A stretch of 6,343 bases of DNA from Gammaproteobacteria bacterium (GTDB lineage: Bacteria > Pseudomonadota > Gammaproteobacteria > Burkholderiales > Thiobacillaceae). The translations under genes and the position numbers were made by a program. Numbering within the stretch: position 1 is the stretch's first letter; each line of letters begins with the position of its first letter. The notes under the pieces are model-generated. The model was not told the DNA's origin. It did no database searches and saw nothing but the letters and a program-made list of their open reading frames with translations. The stretch covers positions 1-6,343 of the forward strand of contig JAHJNP010000120.1 in NCBI GenBank assembly GCA_018820745.1. The letters run 5' to 3'. This document shows, one piece after another, positions 1 to 5,375 of this stretch.

Positions 1-1
1 C

Positions 2-478
2 GTCCCGCACAACGGCTTCAAGGTCGAGTTCACCATCGACTTCAAGCATCCCGTGTTCGACAAGAGCGGCAAGACCGTCAGCATCGACTTCGCCGACACC
101 GCCTACACCAAGGAAGTCGCGCGCGCGCGCACCTTCGGCTTCATGCACGAGGTCGAATATCTGCGCAACCAGGGCCTGGCGCTGGGCGGCTCGCTCGACA
201 ACGCCATCGTCATGGACGAATTCCGCGTGCTGAACCAGGACGGCCTGCGCTACGACGACGAGTTCGTCAAACACAAGGTGCTCGACGCCATCGGCGACCT
301 CTACCTGCTCGGTCATCCCGTCATCGGCGCCTTCGAAGCCTACAAGTCCGGCCACGCGCTGAACAACGCGCTGCTGCGCGAGCTGCTGCAGCATCAGGAC
401 GCCTGGGAATACGTCAGCTTCGAGCGCGACGAGGACGTCCCCACCGCCTTCCTGCGCCTGCATCCGCTTACGGCATGA
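2..478 (+). CDS. lpxC: UDP-3-O-acyl-N-acetylglucosamine deacetylase LpxC, C-terminal half (5' end outside window)
   Basis: LpxC is the zinc amidase that removes the acetyl group from UDP-3-O-acyl-GlcNAc, the committed step of lipid A synthesis in the cytoplasm. The reading frame is already open at base 2, so the 158 residues seen are roughly the second half of a protein usually about 305 residues long. Seen directly: a HKVLDAIGD block (bases 272-298) whose His and first Asp match the zinc ligands H238 and D242 of E. coli LpxC and whose last Asp matches D246, then an [10 protein letters not shown] block whose His matches catalytic H265. The end, with [10 protein letters not shown], also follows the E. 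coli protein. The GTG at 53 is an internal codon, not a start, because family-like sequence ([14 protein letters not shown]) precedes it. A small membrane-protein gene follows after 10 bases and is probably cotranscribed. Confidence 0.97.
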   Translation, partial: VPHNGFKVEFTIDFKHPVFDKSGKTVSIDFADTAYTKEVARARTFGFMHEVEYLRNQGLALGGSLDNAIVMDEFRVLNQDGLRYDDEFVKHKVLDAIGDLYLLGHPVIGAFEAYKSGHALNNALLRELLQHQDAWEYVSFERDEDVPTAFLRLHPLTA

Positions 479-488
479 TCCCGCTCTG

Positions 489-671
489 ATGATCGTGGTC
501 CGCCTGCTGCTCGTCGTCCTGCTCATCATCGTGGTGGCGCTCGCACTGGCGTGGCTGTTCACCGGCAACCGCAAATACCTGCGCACCCTCGGCCGCGTGC
601 TGCGCTTCGCAATCGTTGTCGGCTTCGTTGCCGCACTGGTTTTCGTAGTGGAGCGGCTGGTATTGCGGTGA
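489..671 (+). CDS. Small two-helix membrane protein downstream of lpxC
   Basis: I do not recognise this 60-residue protein. It has two strongly hydrophobic stretches, about residues 2-24 and 39-57, separated by a short basic segment (GNRKYLRTLGRVLR), so it is probably an inner-membrane hairpin with the basic loop in the cytoplasm. It starts 10 bases after the lpxC stop with no evident Shine-Dalgarno sequence, which suggests translation coupled to lpxC. The composition, the position close behind lpxC and the long hydrophobic frame support a real gene; the lack of a ribosome-binding site and of any catalytic motif leaves the function open. A role in the cell envelope is only a guess from the neighbour. 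Confidence 0.65.
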   Translation: MIVVRLLLVVLLIIVVALALAWLFTGNRKYLRTLGRVLRFAIVVGFVAALVFVVERLVLR

Positions 672-680
672 ATCAATGGC

Positions 681-714
681 GGGGGGCGCCTTCATGCAAG
701 GCATGGCGTTCCCC
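681..714 (+). terminator. Hairpin just after the lpxC/small membrane protein operon, no U-tract
   Basis: GGGGGGCGCC (681-690) pairs over all ten positions with GGCGTTCCCC (705-714), two of the pairs being G-U. Inside, ATGC (694-697) pairs with GCAT (701-704) around an AAG loop, leaving a three-base bulge (691-693). The G-U pairs exist only in a plus-strand transcript; on the other strand they become A-C mismatches. It begins 10 bases after the stop at 671. The bases after the stem (TCCTCG) are not T-rich, so this is not a classic intrinsic terminator. It may protect the 3' end of the mRNA or mark a Rho-dependent end. Confidence 0.4.
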
Positions 715-996
715 TCCTCGATACCGCTCTCCGGGCATGGGGCCGAAACCCGGGCCCGATTCCAGACCCGACTAGCCAACGTCGATTTCAGCGCTATAAA
801 TACACATCTGAGCACGGTGCCAAGTCAGGGTGCGGCTATTCAGTCGATTCCGTCGGCCAGGGTATTGCCGCCGCTCGGCTGGCCGCCCAGGGAGCAGCAT
901 TCGCCGAATGATGGGCCGCAGGCGGATGTGTGCTGCGTGAGCGTGTCGGGACGGGTTCGATGCCGCCCGCTTCCGCTGTTCCCATACACTTCGCCT

Positions 997-1056
997 GCCA
1001 CCCATGGGGAACAAAGCGGCCTTTCTATTCGGCCCATCCTCGACAACATGGGTGGC
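997..1056 (+). promoter_or_regulatory. Perfect 10-base inverted repeat in the leader of the transglutaminase-like gene
   Basis: GCCACCCATG (997-1006) is the exact reverse complement of CATGGGTGGC (1047-1056), with 40 bases between. Inside the loop GGCC (1018-1021) can pair with GGCC (1031-1034). The right arm ends 39 bases before the ATG at 1096. It could fold in the mRNA leader or act as two half-sites of a protein-binding operator. The sequence does not decide between these. Confidence 0.35.
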
Positions 1057-1073
1057 GTTTGCAGACACACGAG

Positions 1074-1090
1074 AAAAACGTTTTTAGGAG
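1074..1090 (+). promoter_or_regulatory. Ribosome-binding site of the transglutaminase-like gene, with an adjoining 12-base palindrome
   Basis: AGGAG (1086-1090) lies 5 bases before the ATG at 1096 and is the strongest plus-strand Shine-Dalgarno sequence in the window; it fixes the start there. Directly before it is the perfect palindrome AAAAACGTTTTT (1074-1085). The AT-rich tract may keep the ribosome site unstructured or be an operator; only the ribosome-binding role is well supported. Confidence 0.75.
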
Positions 1091-1095
1091 AAACG

Positions 1096-2151
1096 ATGAA
1101 ACGACGTGACTTTCTGCGCTTGGCAGCCATGACCCCCCTGCTGACGGCGGCGCCTCGCGCGCTGGCCGGGGCAGGTGGCATGGCTGCCGATTGGCGCACT
1201 TTCGAGTTGACCTACGAGGTCGATCTTTCGCCGCACAAAGGGGCTGGCCGGCTCTGGCTGCCGCTGCCGCAGCATGCGGGCGACTACCAGCGGGTGCTGG
1301 CCGTCAGTTGGAAGGGCGATGCGGACGCCGCGCTGCAATGGGACGACACCTACCAGGCGCCCATCCTCACCTGGGCACGGGAGGAGAACGACGCCAACCC
1401 TACGCTGGCCGTGACCGCCCGGGTGGCGACGCGCGACCGCCAGATGGCCACAGCCGTGCCCCGTTTGCTGGACATGGACGAGGCCGCGCTGTATCTCAAT
1501 CCCACCGAAAACATGCCGGTCGACGGCATCGTGGCCGACACCGCCCGCCGGATCGTGCGCGGGATCAAGACGCCGGATGCCAAGGCGCGCGCCATTTATG
1601 AATGGGTCGTCGACAACACCTTCCGCAACCCCCAGACCCGCGGCTGCGGCCTCGGCAACATCAAGTTCATGCTCGAAACCGGCGACCTCGGCGGCAAGTG
1701 CGCCGACATCAACTCGCTGTTCGTGGGTCTGGCCCGCGCTGCCGGGATTCCGGCCCGCGAGTTCTATGGCGTGCGGGTGGCCGACTCCGCGCAGTTCAAA
1801 AGCCTGGGCAAGGGCGGCGACGTTTCCAGGGCGCAGCACTGCCGGGCGGAATTTTTCTCGCCCCGGCATGGCTGGGTGGCCGTCGACCCCGCCGACGTGC
1901 GCAAGGCCGTGCTGGAAGAGAAGCTGGCCCTGAACGACCCCAGGATCATCGCGCTGAGAAAACGGCTGTTCGGCTATTGGGAGATGAACTGGGTGGGCTT
2001 CAACAACGCCCGCGATTTCACCCTGCCGGGCAAGACCGGCGAGCCCCTGTCCTACCTGATGTATCCCTACGCCGAGTTGGGCGACACCCGGCTGGATGGC
2101 CGTGACCCGGCCGATTTCAAGTTCCGGCTGAGCAGTCGCCAGATGGCCTGA
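1096..2151 (+). CDS. Tat-exported transglutaminase-like (Cys-His-Asp) protein
   Basis: A 351-residue protein. Residues 1-24 form a Tat signal: KRRDFLRLA with the twin arginines at 3-4, a short hydrophobic stretch and an ALA cleavage site before G25. The mature protein should therefore fold in the cytoplasm and be exported to the periplasm. The transglutaminase-like core (PF01841 type) spans about residues 160-275. GGKCADINSLFVGLARAAGIPAR carries the likely nucleophile C202, AQHCRAEFF carries H248, and HGWVAVDP carries D264, giving the Cys-His-Asp triad in family order. Two further cysteines, C184 and C249, flank the core. Residues 30-150 look like a beta-rich N-terminal domain. Bacterial members of this fold are often proteases or amidases rather than cross-linkers, and the substrate here is unknown. 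The gene stands alone, with a long leader before it and two terminators after it, so it is probably monocistronic. Confidence 0.88.
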   Translation: MKRRDFLRLAAMTPLLTAAPRALAGAGGMAADWRTFELTYEVDLSPHKGAGRLWLPLPQHAGDYQRVLAVSWKGDADAALQWDDTYQAPILTWAREENDANPTLAVTARVATRDRQMATAVPRLLDMDEAALYLNPTENMPVDGIVADTARRIVRGIKTPDAKARAIYEWVVDNTFRNPQTRGCGLGNIKFMLETGDLGGKCADINSLFVGLARAAGIPAREFYGVRVADSAQFKSLGKGGDVSRAQHCRAEFFSPRHGWVAVDPADVRKAVLEEKLALNDPRIIALRKRLFGYWEMNWVGFNNARDFTLPGKTGEPLSYLMYPYAELGDTRLDGRDPADFKFRLSSRQMA

Positions 2152-2161
2152 GCGATCAGGC

Positions 2162-2187
2162 GGGCGGTCATCGGATCGCCCTGTTTT
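2162..2187 (+). terminator. First terminator after the transglutaminase-like gene
   Basis: GGGCGGTC (2162-2169) pairs with GATCGCCC (2174-2181) around the four-base loop ATCG, with one G-U pair, and is followed by TGTTTT (2182-2187). It starts 10 bases after the stop codon. The T-tract is short and interrupted, so termination may be partial. Confidence 0.55.
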
Positions 2188-2223
2188 GCGCATGGCGATA
2201 CGCGTGGCATCCCCAGTGACTCG

Positions 2224-2252
2224 ACCCCCGCTTCGGCGGGGGTTTTTGTTTT
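2224..2252 (+). terminator. Strong intrinsic terminator before mscS
   Basis: CCCCCGC (2225-2231) pairs with GCGGGGG (2236-2242) around a TTCG tetraloop, and an A-T pair (2224/2243) can extend it. TTTTTGTTTT follows (2243-2252). This is a textbook Rho-independent terminator for plus-strand transcription and separates mscS from the gene upstream. Confidence 0.93.
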
Positions 2253-2300
2253 CGGCCGTGTCCGGTATGTTCGTGAAATACCCCCTACGCGAAACCCGCC

Positions 2301-3611
2301 ATGCCGCTTGCCCTGCCTGTTGAGTTCCAGACCCTGCTAGACCGCGGGCATGTCCTGATTCGGGACCCCGAGTTCTGGTGGGCGGTGGGGGTGCTGCTGC
2401 TGGCGGCGGCGGGGGCCGTGCTGGTGCATCGCGCGTTGAGCCAGGGTTTGCTGGATCGCTCGGAGCAGAGCGCGGAGTACTCGATCCGCTATATGGCCCT
2501 GAAGACCCTGCAGCGCATCCTGTTCCCGATCAGCATGCTGCTGGGTGTGGTGGCAGGCCGGGCGCTGCTGCTGCATCTGGGCAAGCCGGTCGGGCTACTC
2601 AACCTGGCAGTGCCCCTGCTGACCTCGCTGACGATCATCCGCATCGCCATCTATTTCCTGCGCAAGACCTTCCGTCCCGGTCCGATGGTGAAGGCATGGG
2701 AAAACATCATCGCCACCTCGGTCTGGATCGTGGTCGCGCTGCATCTGCTGGGCTGGCTGCCCGCCGTGCTGCAGGGACTCGATGGCGTGGCGATGAAGAT
2801 GGGCGACAACCGGGTGTCGCTGCTGGCGGCGATCAAGCTGGTACTGGCGATTTCCCTGATGTGGGTGCTGGCCCTGTGGCTTGCCCGCCTCATCGAGAAC
2901 CGCATCAGCCAGGCCGCGTATGTCAACCCCGGGATGCAGGTGGCGCTGGTCAAGCTCAGCAAGTTCGGCCTGCTGGTGCTGGCCTTCCTGGTGGCGCTCA
3001 ACACGGTGGGCATCGATCTCACCGCGCTGACGGTGTTCGGCGGTGCGCTGGGCGTGGGCCTGGGCTTCGGCCTGCAGCGCATCGCCAGCAACTTCATCAG
3101 CGGCTTTATCGTGCTGTTCGACCGCTCGATCCGGCCGGGCGACGTCATCACCATCGGCGACAAACTCGGCTGGGTGCAGGAACTGCGCGCCCGCTACGTG
3201 GTGGTGATGGACCGCGACGGGGTGGAGCGGCTGATTCCCAACGAGACCCTGATCACCAACGAGGTGATCAACTGGAGCTACAGCAACCGCAATGTGCGCC
3301 TGAAGATTCCGGTTTCCATCAGTTACGACAACGACCCGGAACAGGCGCTGGCCCTGTTGCTGGAGGCCGCCAAGGCCAACCCCCGGGTGCTCGTCGATCC
3401 GCCGCCCGGCACCCGTCTGATGGCCTTCGGCGACAGCGGCATCGAGTTGGAGCTGCGGGTGTGGGTCCAGGATCCCGAGGCTGGCCTGGCGAGCGTGCGC
3501 TCGGACATCAACCTGGCAATCTGGCGCGCCTTCAAGGACGCCGGCATCGTCATCCCCTATCCCCAGCGCGACCTGCATATCCGCAGCGGGCTGGAGGCGT
3601 TGACGCCATAA
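2301..3611 (+). CDS. MscS-family mechanosensitive ion channel
   Basis: A 436-residue inner-membrane channel that opens under membrane tension to release small solutes in hypo-osmotic shock. About seven hydrophobic segments are visible: near residues 25-45, 72-92, 97-119, 136-156, 173-196, 216-237 and 243-272. The last contains the Gly/Ala-rich pore helix (GALGVGLGFGLQRIASNF, from 248), followed by the MscS beta domain with RPGDVITIGD, GWVQEL, RDGVERLIPNETLI, and the C-terminal FKDAGIVIPYPQRDLHI. E. coli MscS is 286 residues with three helices, so this is one of the larger MscS-like proteins with extra N-terminal helices. No clear Shine-Dalgarno precedes the ATG at 2301. TATGTT at 2266-2271 is a possible -10 but has no good -35, because the preceding T-tract belongs to the terminator. 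The gene has its own transcription unit and converges on tsdA. Confidence 0.93.
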   Translation: MPLALPVEFQTLLDRGHVLIRDPEFWWAVGVLLLAAAGAVLVHRALSQGLLDRSEQSAEYSIRYMALKTLQRILFPISMLLGVVAGRALLLHLGKPVGLLNLAVPLLTSLTIIRIAIYFLRKTFRPGPMVKAWENIIATSVWIVVALHLLGWLPAVLQGLDGVAMKMGDNRVSLLAAIKLVLAISLMWVLALWLARLIENRISQAAYVNPGMQVALVKLSKFGLLVLAFLVALNTVGIDLTALTVFGGALGVGLGFGLQRIASNFISGFIVLFDRSIRPGDVITIGDKLGWVQELRARYVVVMDRDGVERLIPNETLITNEVINWSYSNRNVRLKIPVSISYDNDPEQALALLLEAAKANPRVLVDPPPGTRLMAFGDSGIELELRVWVQDPEAGLASVRSDINLAIWRAFKDAGIVIPYPQRDLHIRSGLEALTP

Positions 3612-3650
3612 TGGGGCATCGTCAGGCAGCGTGAGTTCAGCGATGCCCTA
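3612..3650. terminator. Shared hairpin between convergent mscS and tsdA
   Basis: TGGGGCATCG (3612-3621) pairs with CGATGCCCTA (3641-3650): eight Watson-Crick pairs plus one G-T and one T-A at the base, with a 19-base loop. It begins right after the mscS TAA, and its right arm covers the tsdA stop codon (TAG, complement of 3648-3650). It can form in both transcripts. Neither side has a T-tract, so it is a candidate bidirectional terminator or mRNA end stabiliser rather than a proven intrinsic terminator. Confidence 0.45.
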
Positions 3651-4649
3651 ATGCGAGACTGCCGGAGAAATTCCTTCCAATTGTTCAGCTGCCGGCTTGA
3701 TTTTTTCGGCAGCAGTTGCGGCTTCCGCCTGCTTTTCGAGGGCGGCCGCCAGTTCTTCGGGCGTGCGCCCATACAGGCAGTTCTCATCGTGATGCTGGTC
3801 CCGCGTCTGCGCAACACTGCCTGAAAAACGCGGATCCTGTGGGCGCTCATGACTATTCATGAACAAGGCCACATCCCAGGCTTCCTGGTCGCTCAGCGTG
3901 CCGCCGAGCCCGTAGGGCATGTTGGCCTGGATAAAGCCGGCGGCCGTGTCAACACGATGCATGCCGGCGCCCCAGTTGAACGAATCCTTGCCCCACAAAG
4001 GCGGGAACGCATACCCGCCGCGTGCTTTGATGCCCTCGCCGTTGGCGCCATGGCATATCGCGCAATTGTTCTCGTAGATGGCTCGTCCGCGCGCCACGTC
4101 GGGTTTCTGCGCCGGTTTCGCCACCTTGAGATATCCCTGGCCGGTCATTTTGACGCCGGTCGGCGCGCCCTTGGCGAGCCAGTAATGGTAGGTCACCAGG
4201 GCGGTCATTTCCTTGCTGTCCAGGGCGGGCGGCTTGCCATTCATGCTGTAGAGGAAACAGCCCTGGATGCGGCTTTGAATGGTGTCGATCTGGCCCGTTT
4301 TTTGGCGGTATGCGGGATAGAGGACATAGGCCGCCCATAGCGGGGCGGAATCGGCTTTGCGTCCATTATCCAGGTGGCAGTTGGCGCAGTTCATGCCATT
4401 GCCGACAAAGTCCTTGGCGTATTGCTGGGTATTGACAAAAATGTTCTTGCCCAGCAATACCGCCTCGCCGAATTCGTTTTCTGGAATGTCGCTTTCGGCC
4501 GGCGGGGCGAATCGGGCCGGGGCAACGGCAACGGGAGCGGTTGCCGCAGGCGCGGCCTCGGTGGTCGCGGGCGGCGGCGGCCTGTCACAGCCGCTGACCA
4601 TGGCGCCCAGGGCGAGCCCACACAACAAATACCCGAGGGATTCATTCAT
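3648..4649 (-). CDS. tsdA: Thiosulfate dehydrogenase TsdA, diheme c-type cytochrome with lipoprotein signal
   Basis: TsdA couples two thiosulfate to tetrathionate in the periplasm (EC 1.8.2.2). Seen in the 333 residues: two c-heme sites, CANCH (88-92) and CAICH (196-200); the block GRKADSAPLWAAYVLYPAYR (96-115); and RIQGCFLYSMNG (128-138), whose C131 fits the unusual cysteine ligand of the active-site heme known in this family. GKDSFNWGAGMHR (220-232) offers M230 as a candidate ligand for heme 2. The RPQDPRF and LYGRTPEE motifs near the end are also TsdA-like. The N terminus ends in a lipobox, MVSGC with C21, followed by a Pro/Ala-rich linker to about residue 50, so the protein is predicted to be lipid-anchored. 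After about residue 296 there is an extra Ala/Glu-rich, probably helical tail. The start overlaps the tsdB stop (ATGA, 4646-4649), with a GGAG/AAGGA ribosome site just upstream inside tsdB. GC content is visibly lower than in neighbouring genes. Confidence 0.93.
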   Translation of the reverse strand: MNESLGYLLCGLALGAMVSGCDRPPPPATTEAAPAATAPVAVAPARFAPPAESDIPENEFGEAVLLGKNIFVNTQQYAKDFVGNGMNCANCHLDNGRKADSAPLWAAYVLYPAYRQKTGQIDTIQSRIQGCFLYSMNGKPPALDSKEMTALVTYHYWLAKGAPTGVKMTGQGYLKVAKPAQKPDVARGRAIYENNCAICHGANGEGIKARGGYAFPPLWGKDSFNWGAGMHRVDTAAGFIQANMPYGLGGTLSDQEAWDVALFMNSHERPQDPRFSGSVAQTRDQHHDENCLYGRTPEELAAALEKQAEAATAAEKIKPAAEQLEGISPAVSH

Positions 4650-5287
4650 TTTCCTTCTCCCGGGGTTCCGATCGTTGCCAGGTAGTCGGCGACTGCATGG
4701 ATTTCATCATCGGTGAGTTTTTCGGCAACCGTCTTCATCAGCGTTTGCGGATCATTGGTCCGGGCGCCGGTTTTCCAGGCCTGCAATTGACTCACCGTAT
4801 AGGCGGCGTGTTGTCCCGCAATCGGCGGGAATGCCGGCTCGATGCCGAGGCCGTCGACAGCATGGCATTTGAAACAGGGCGGCACGTCCCGGTCCCAGGC
4901 GCCATTGATCGCCAGCTGCTTGCCGCGCGCAATGACAGCGGGATCCGCCGGGGCGGCCCCGGCTTTCGGCCGCGCCTGGCCCGCATAATGGCGCGCGCTG
5001 GATTCGATATCCTCGGCGCTCATCGCCATCGCGATGGGGGTCATGATGGGGTTGACGCGGGTGCCGGCCTTGAAGTCGGCGATCTGCTTGGCGAAGTGCG
5101 CGGGCGGCAGTTGCGCCAGCACCGGGAACCCGGCCTGGGCATTGCCGGCGCCATCCACGCCGTGGCAGCTTGCGCAGGCAATTGCCGCCCCCTTACCCTG
5201 GGTGACGATGGCAGGGGGGGCGGCCGCAGCGATTGAAGCCGCCATGACCATCGTCCCCATTAATATGAGGCGGGTGGTTGATCGCAT
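4646..5287 (-). CDS. tsdB: TsdB, diheme c-type cytochrome, electron acceptor of TsdA
   Basis: A 213-residue periplasmic cytochrome. A Sec signal peptide (basic MRSTTR, hydrophobic core, Ala-rich cleavage region near residues 20-24) precedes two similar cytochrome c domains. The first has CASCH (38-42) with M82 in NPIMTPIA as a likely axial ligand; the second has CFKCH (138-142) with M184 in QTLMKTVAEKLTD. The doubled cytochrome c4-like plan and the position directly before tsdA match the known tsdBA pairs, in which TsdB accepts electrons from TsdA; natural TsdB-TsdA fusions also exist. On sequence alone it could be any diheme cytochrome c, so the name rests on the neighbour. GGAG (complement of 5294-5297) lies 6 bases before the ATG and fixes the start. 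The ATGA overlap with tsdA implies coupled translation and a fixed ratio of the two proteins. Confidence 0.87.
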   Translation of the reverse strand: MRSTTRLILMGTMVMAASIAAAAPPAIVTQGKGAAIACASCHGVDGAGNAQAGFPVLAQLPPAHFAKQIADFKAGTRVNPIMTPIAMAMSAEDIESSARHYAGQARPKAGAAPADPAVIARGKQLAINGAWDRDVPPCFKCHAVDGLGIEPAFPPIAGQHAAYTVSQLQAWKTGARTNDPQTLMKTVAEKLTDDEIHAVADYLATIGTPGEGK

Positions 5288-5315
5288 CTTGCGCTCCAGG
5301 GAAATTCAGTAGAAA

Positions 5316-5338
5316 GCCAGGCAAACCGGGCGTCTGGC
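5316..5338 (-). terminator. Weak hairpin between dciA and tsdB
   Basis: GCCAGGC (5316-5322) pairs with GCGTCTGGC (closing at 5332-5338) as seven pairs, one of them G-T, around a nine-base loop. On the minus strand it is followed by TTTCT. It lies in the 88-base gap after dciA and before tsdB, and could be an attenuator or a weak terminator. The stem is short, so confidence is low. Confidence 0.25.
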
Positions 5339-5347
5339 ATGCACCCC

Positions 5348-5353
5348 AGTATA
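5348..5353 (-). promoter_or_regulatory. Candidate -10 element for tsdBA
   Basis: On the minus strand TATACT (complement of 5348-5353) matches five of six bases of the -10 consensus and lies about 60 bases before the tsdB start. The hexamer 17 bases upstream matches TTGACA poorly (about three of six), so if this is the promoter it may need an activator. If it is not used, tsdBA would be read through from dciA. Confidence 0.35.
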
Positions 5354-5375
5354 GGCGGTGATGCCAAAGTCGCCA

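Larger units (their letters stand above)
672..1095. other. 424-base intergenic region without a convincing gene
   Basis: No frame here gives a protein I recognise. The frame of the downstream transglutaminase-like gene happens to stay open back to an ATG at 676, but those 140 residues show no domain and would bury a good Tat signal. Structures seen: the hairpin at 681-714; CGGCCAG/CTGGCCG (854-860 with 879-885, a perfect 7-base stem with an 18-base loop and no T-tract); a 10-base inverted repeat at 997-1056; and a 12-base palindrome at 1074-1085. TATAAA at 795-800 lacks a matching -35. The region probably holds the promoter and a long leader of the downstream gene, but I cannot place the promoter. 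Confidence 0.6.

Noticed and set aside
53..55. GTG as the start of a 141-residue protein
   Set aside because: The frame is open to the window edge, and the residues before it match LpxC, so it is an internal codon.
795..800. TATAAA as a -10 promoter element for the transglutaminase-like gene
   Set aside because: No reasonable -35 lies 16-18 bases upstream and it is about 300 bases from the gene.
676..1095. In-frame upstream extension of the transglutaminase-like gene starting at ATG 676 (491 residues in all)
   Set aside because: The added 140 residues show no domain, and the strong AGGAG plus a Tat signal with twin arginines at the very start of the 1096 ORF fix the start there.
1084..2193. 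369-residue minus-strand open frame opposite the transglutaminase-like gene
   Set aside because: High GC keeps antisense frames open; the product is His/Gly/Val-rich without a motif, and the plus strand carries a clear conserved protein.
2595..3578. 327-residue minus-strand open frame opposite mscS
   Set aside because: The composition (many His, Gln, Asp) is typical of a shadow frame and the plus strand codes for a complete MscS-family protein.
2378..3634. 418-residue plus-strand frame overlapping mscS
   Set aside because: A Gly/Ala/Arg-rich shifted shadow of mscS with no domain.
4697..5236. 179-residue plus-strand frame opposite tsdB
   Set aside because: It lies wholly opposite a gene with two clear CXXCH heme sites and shows no motif of its own.
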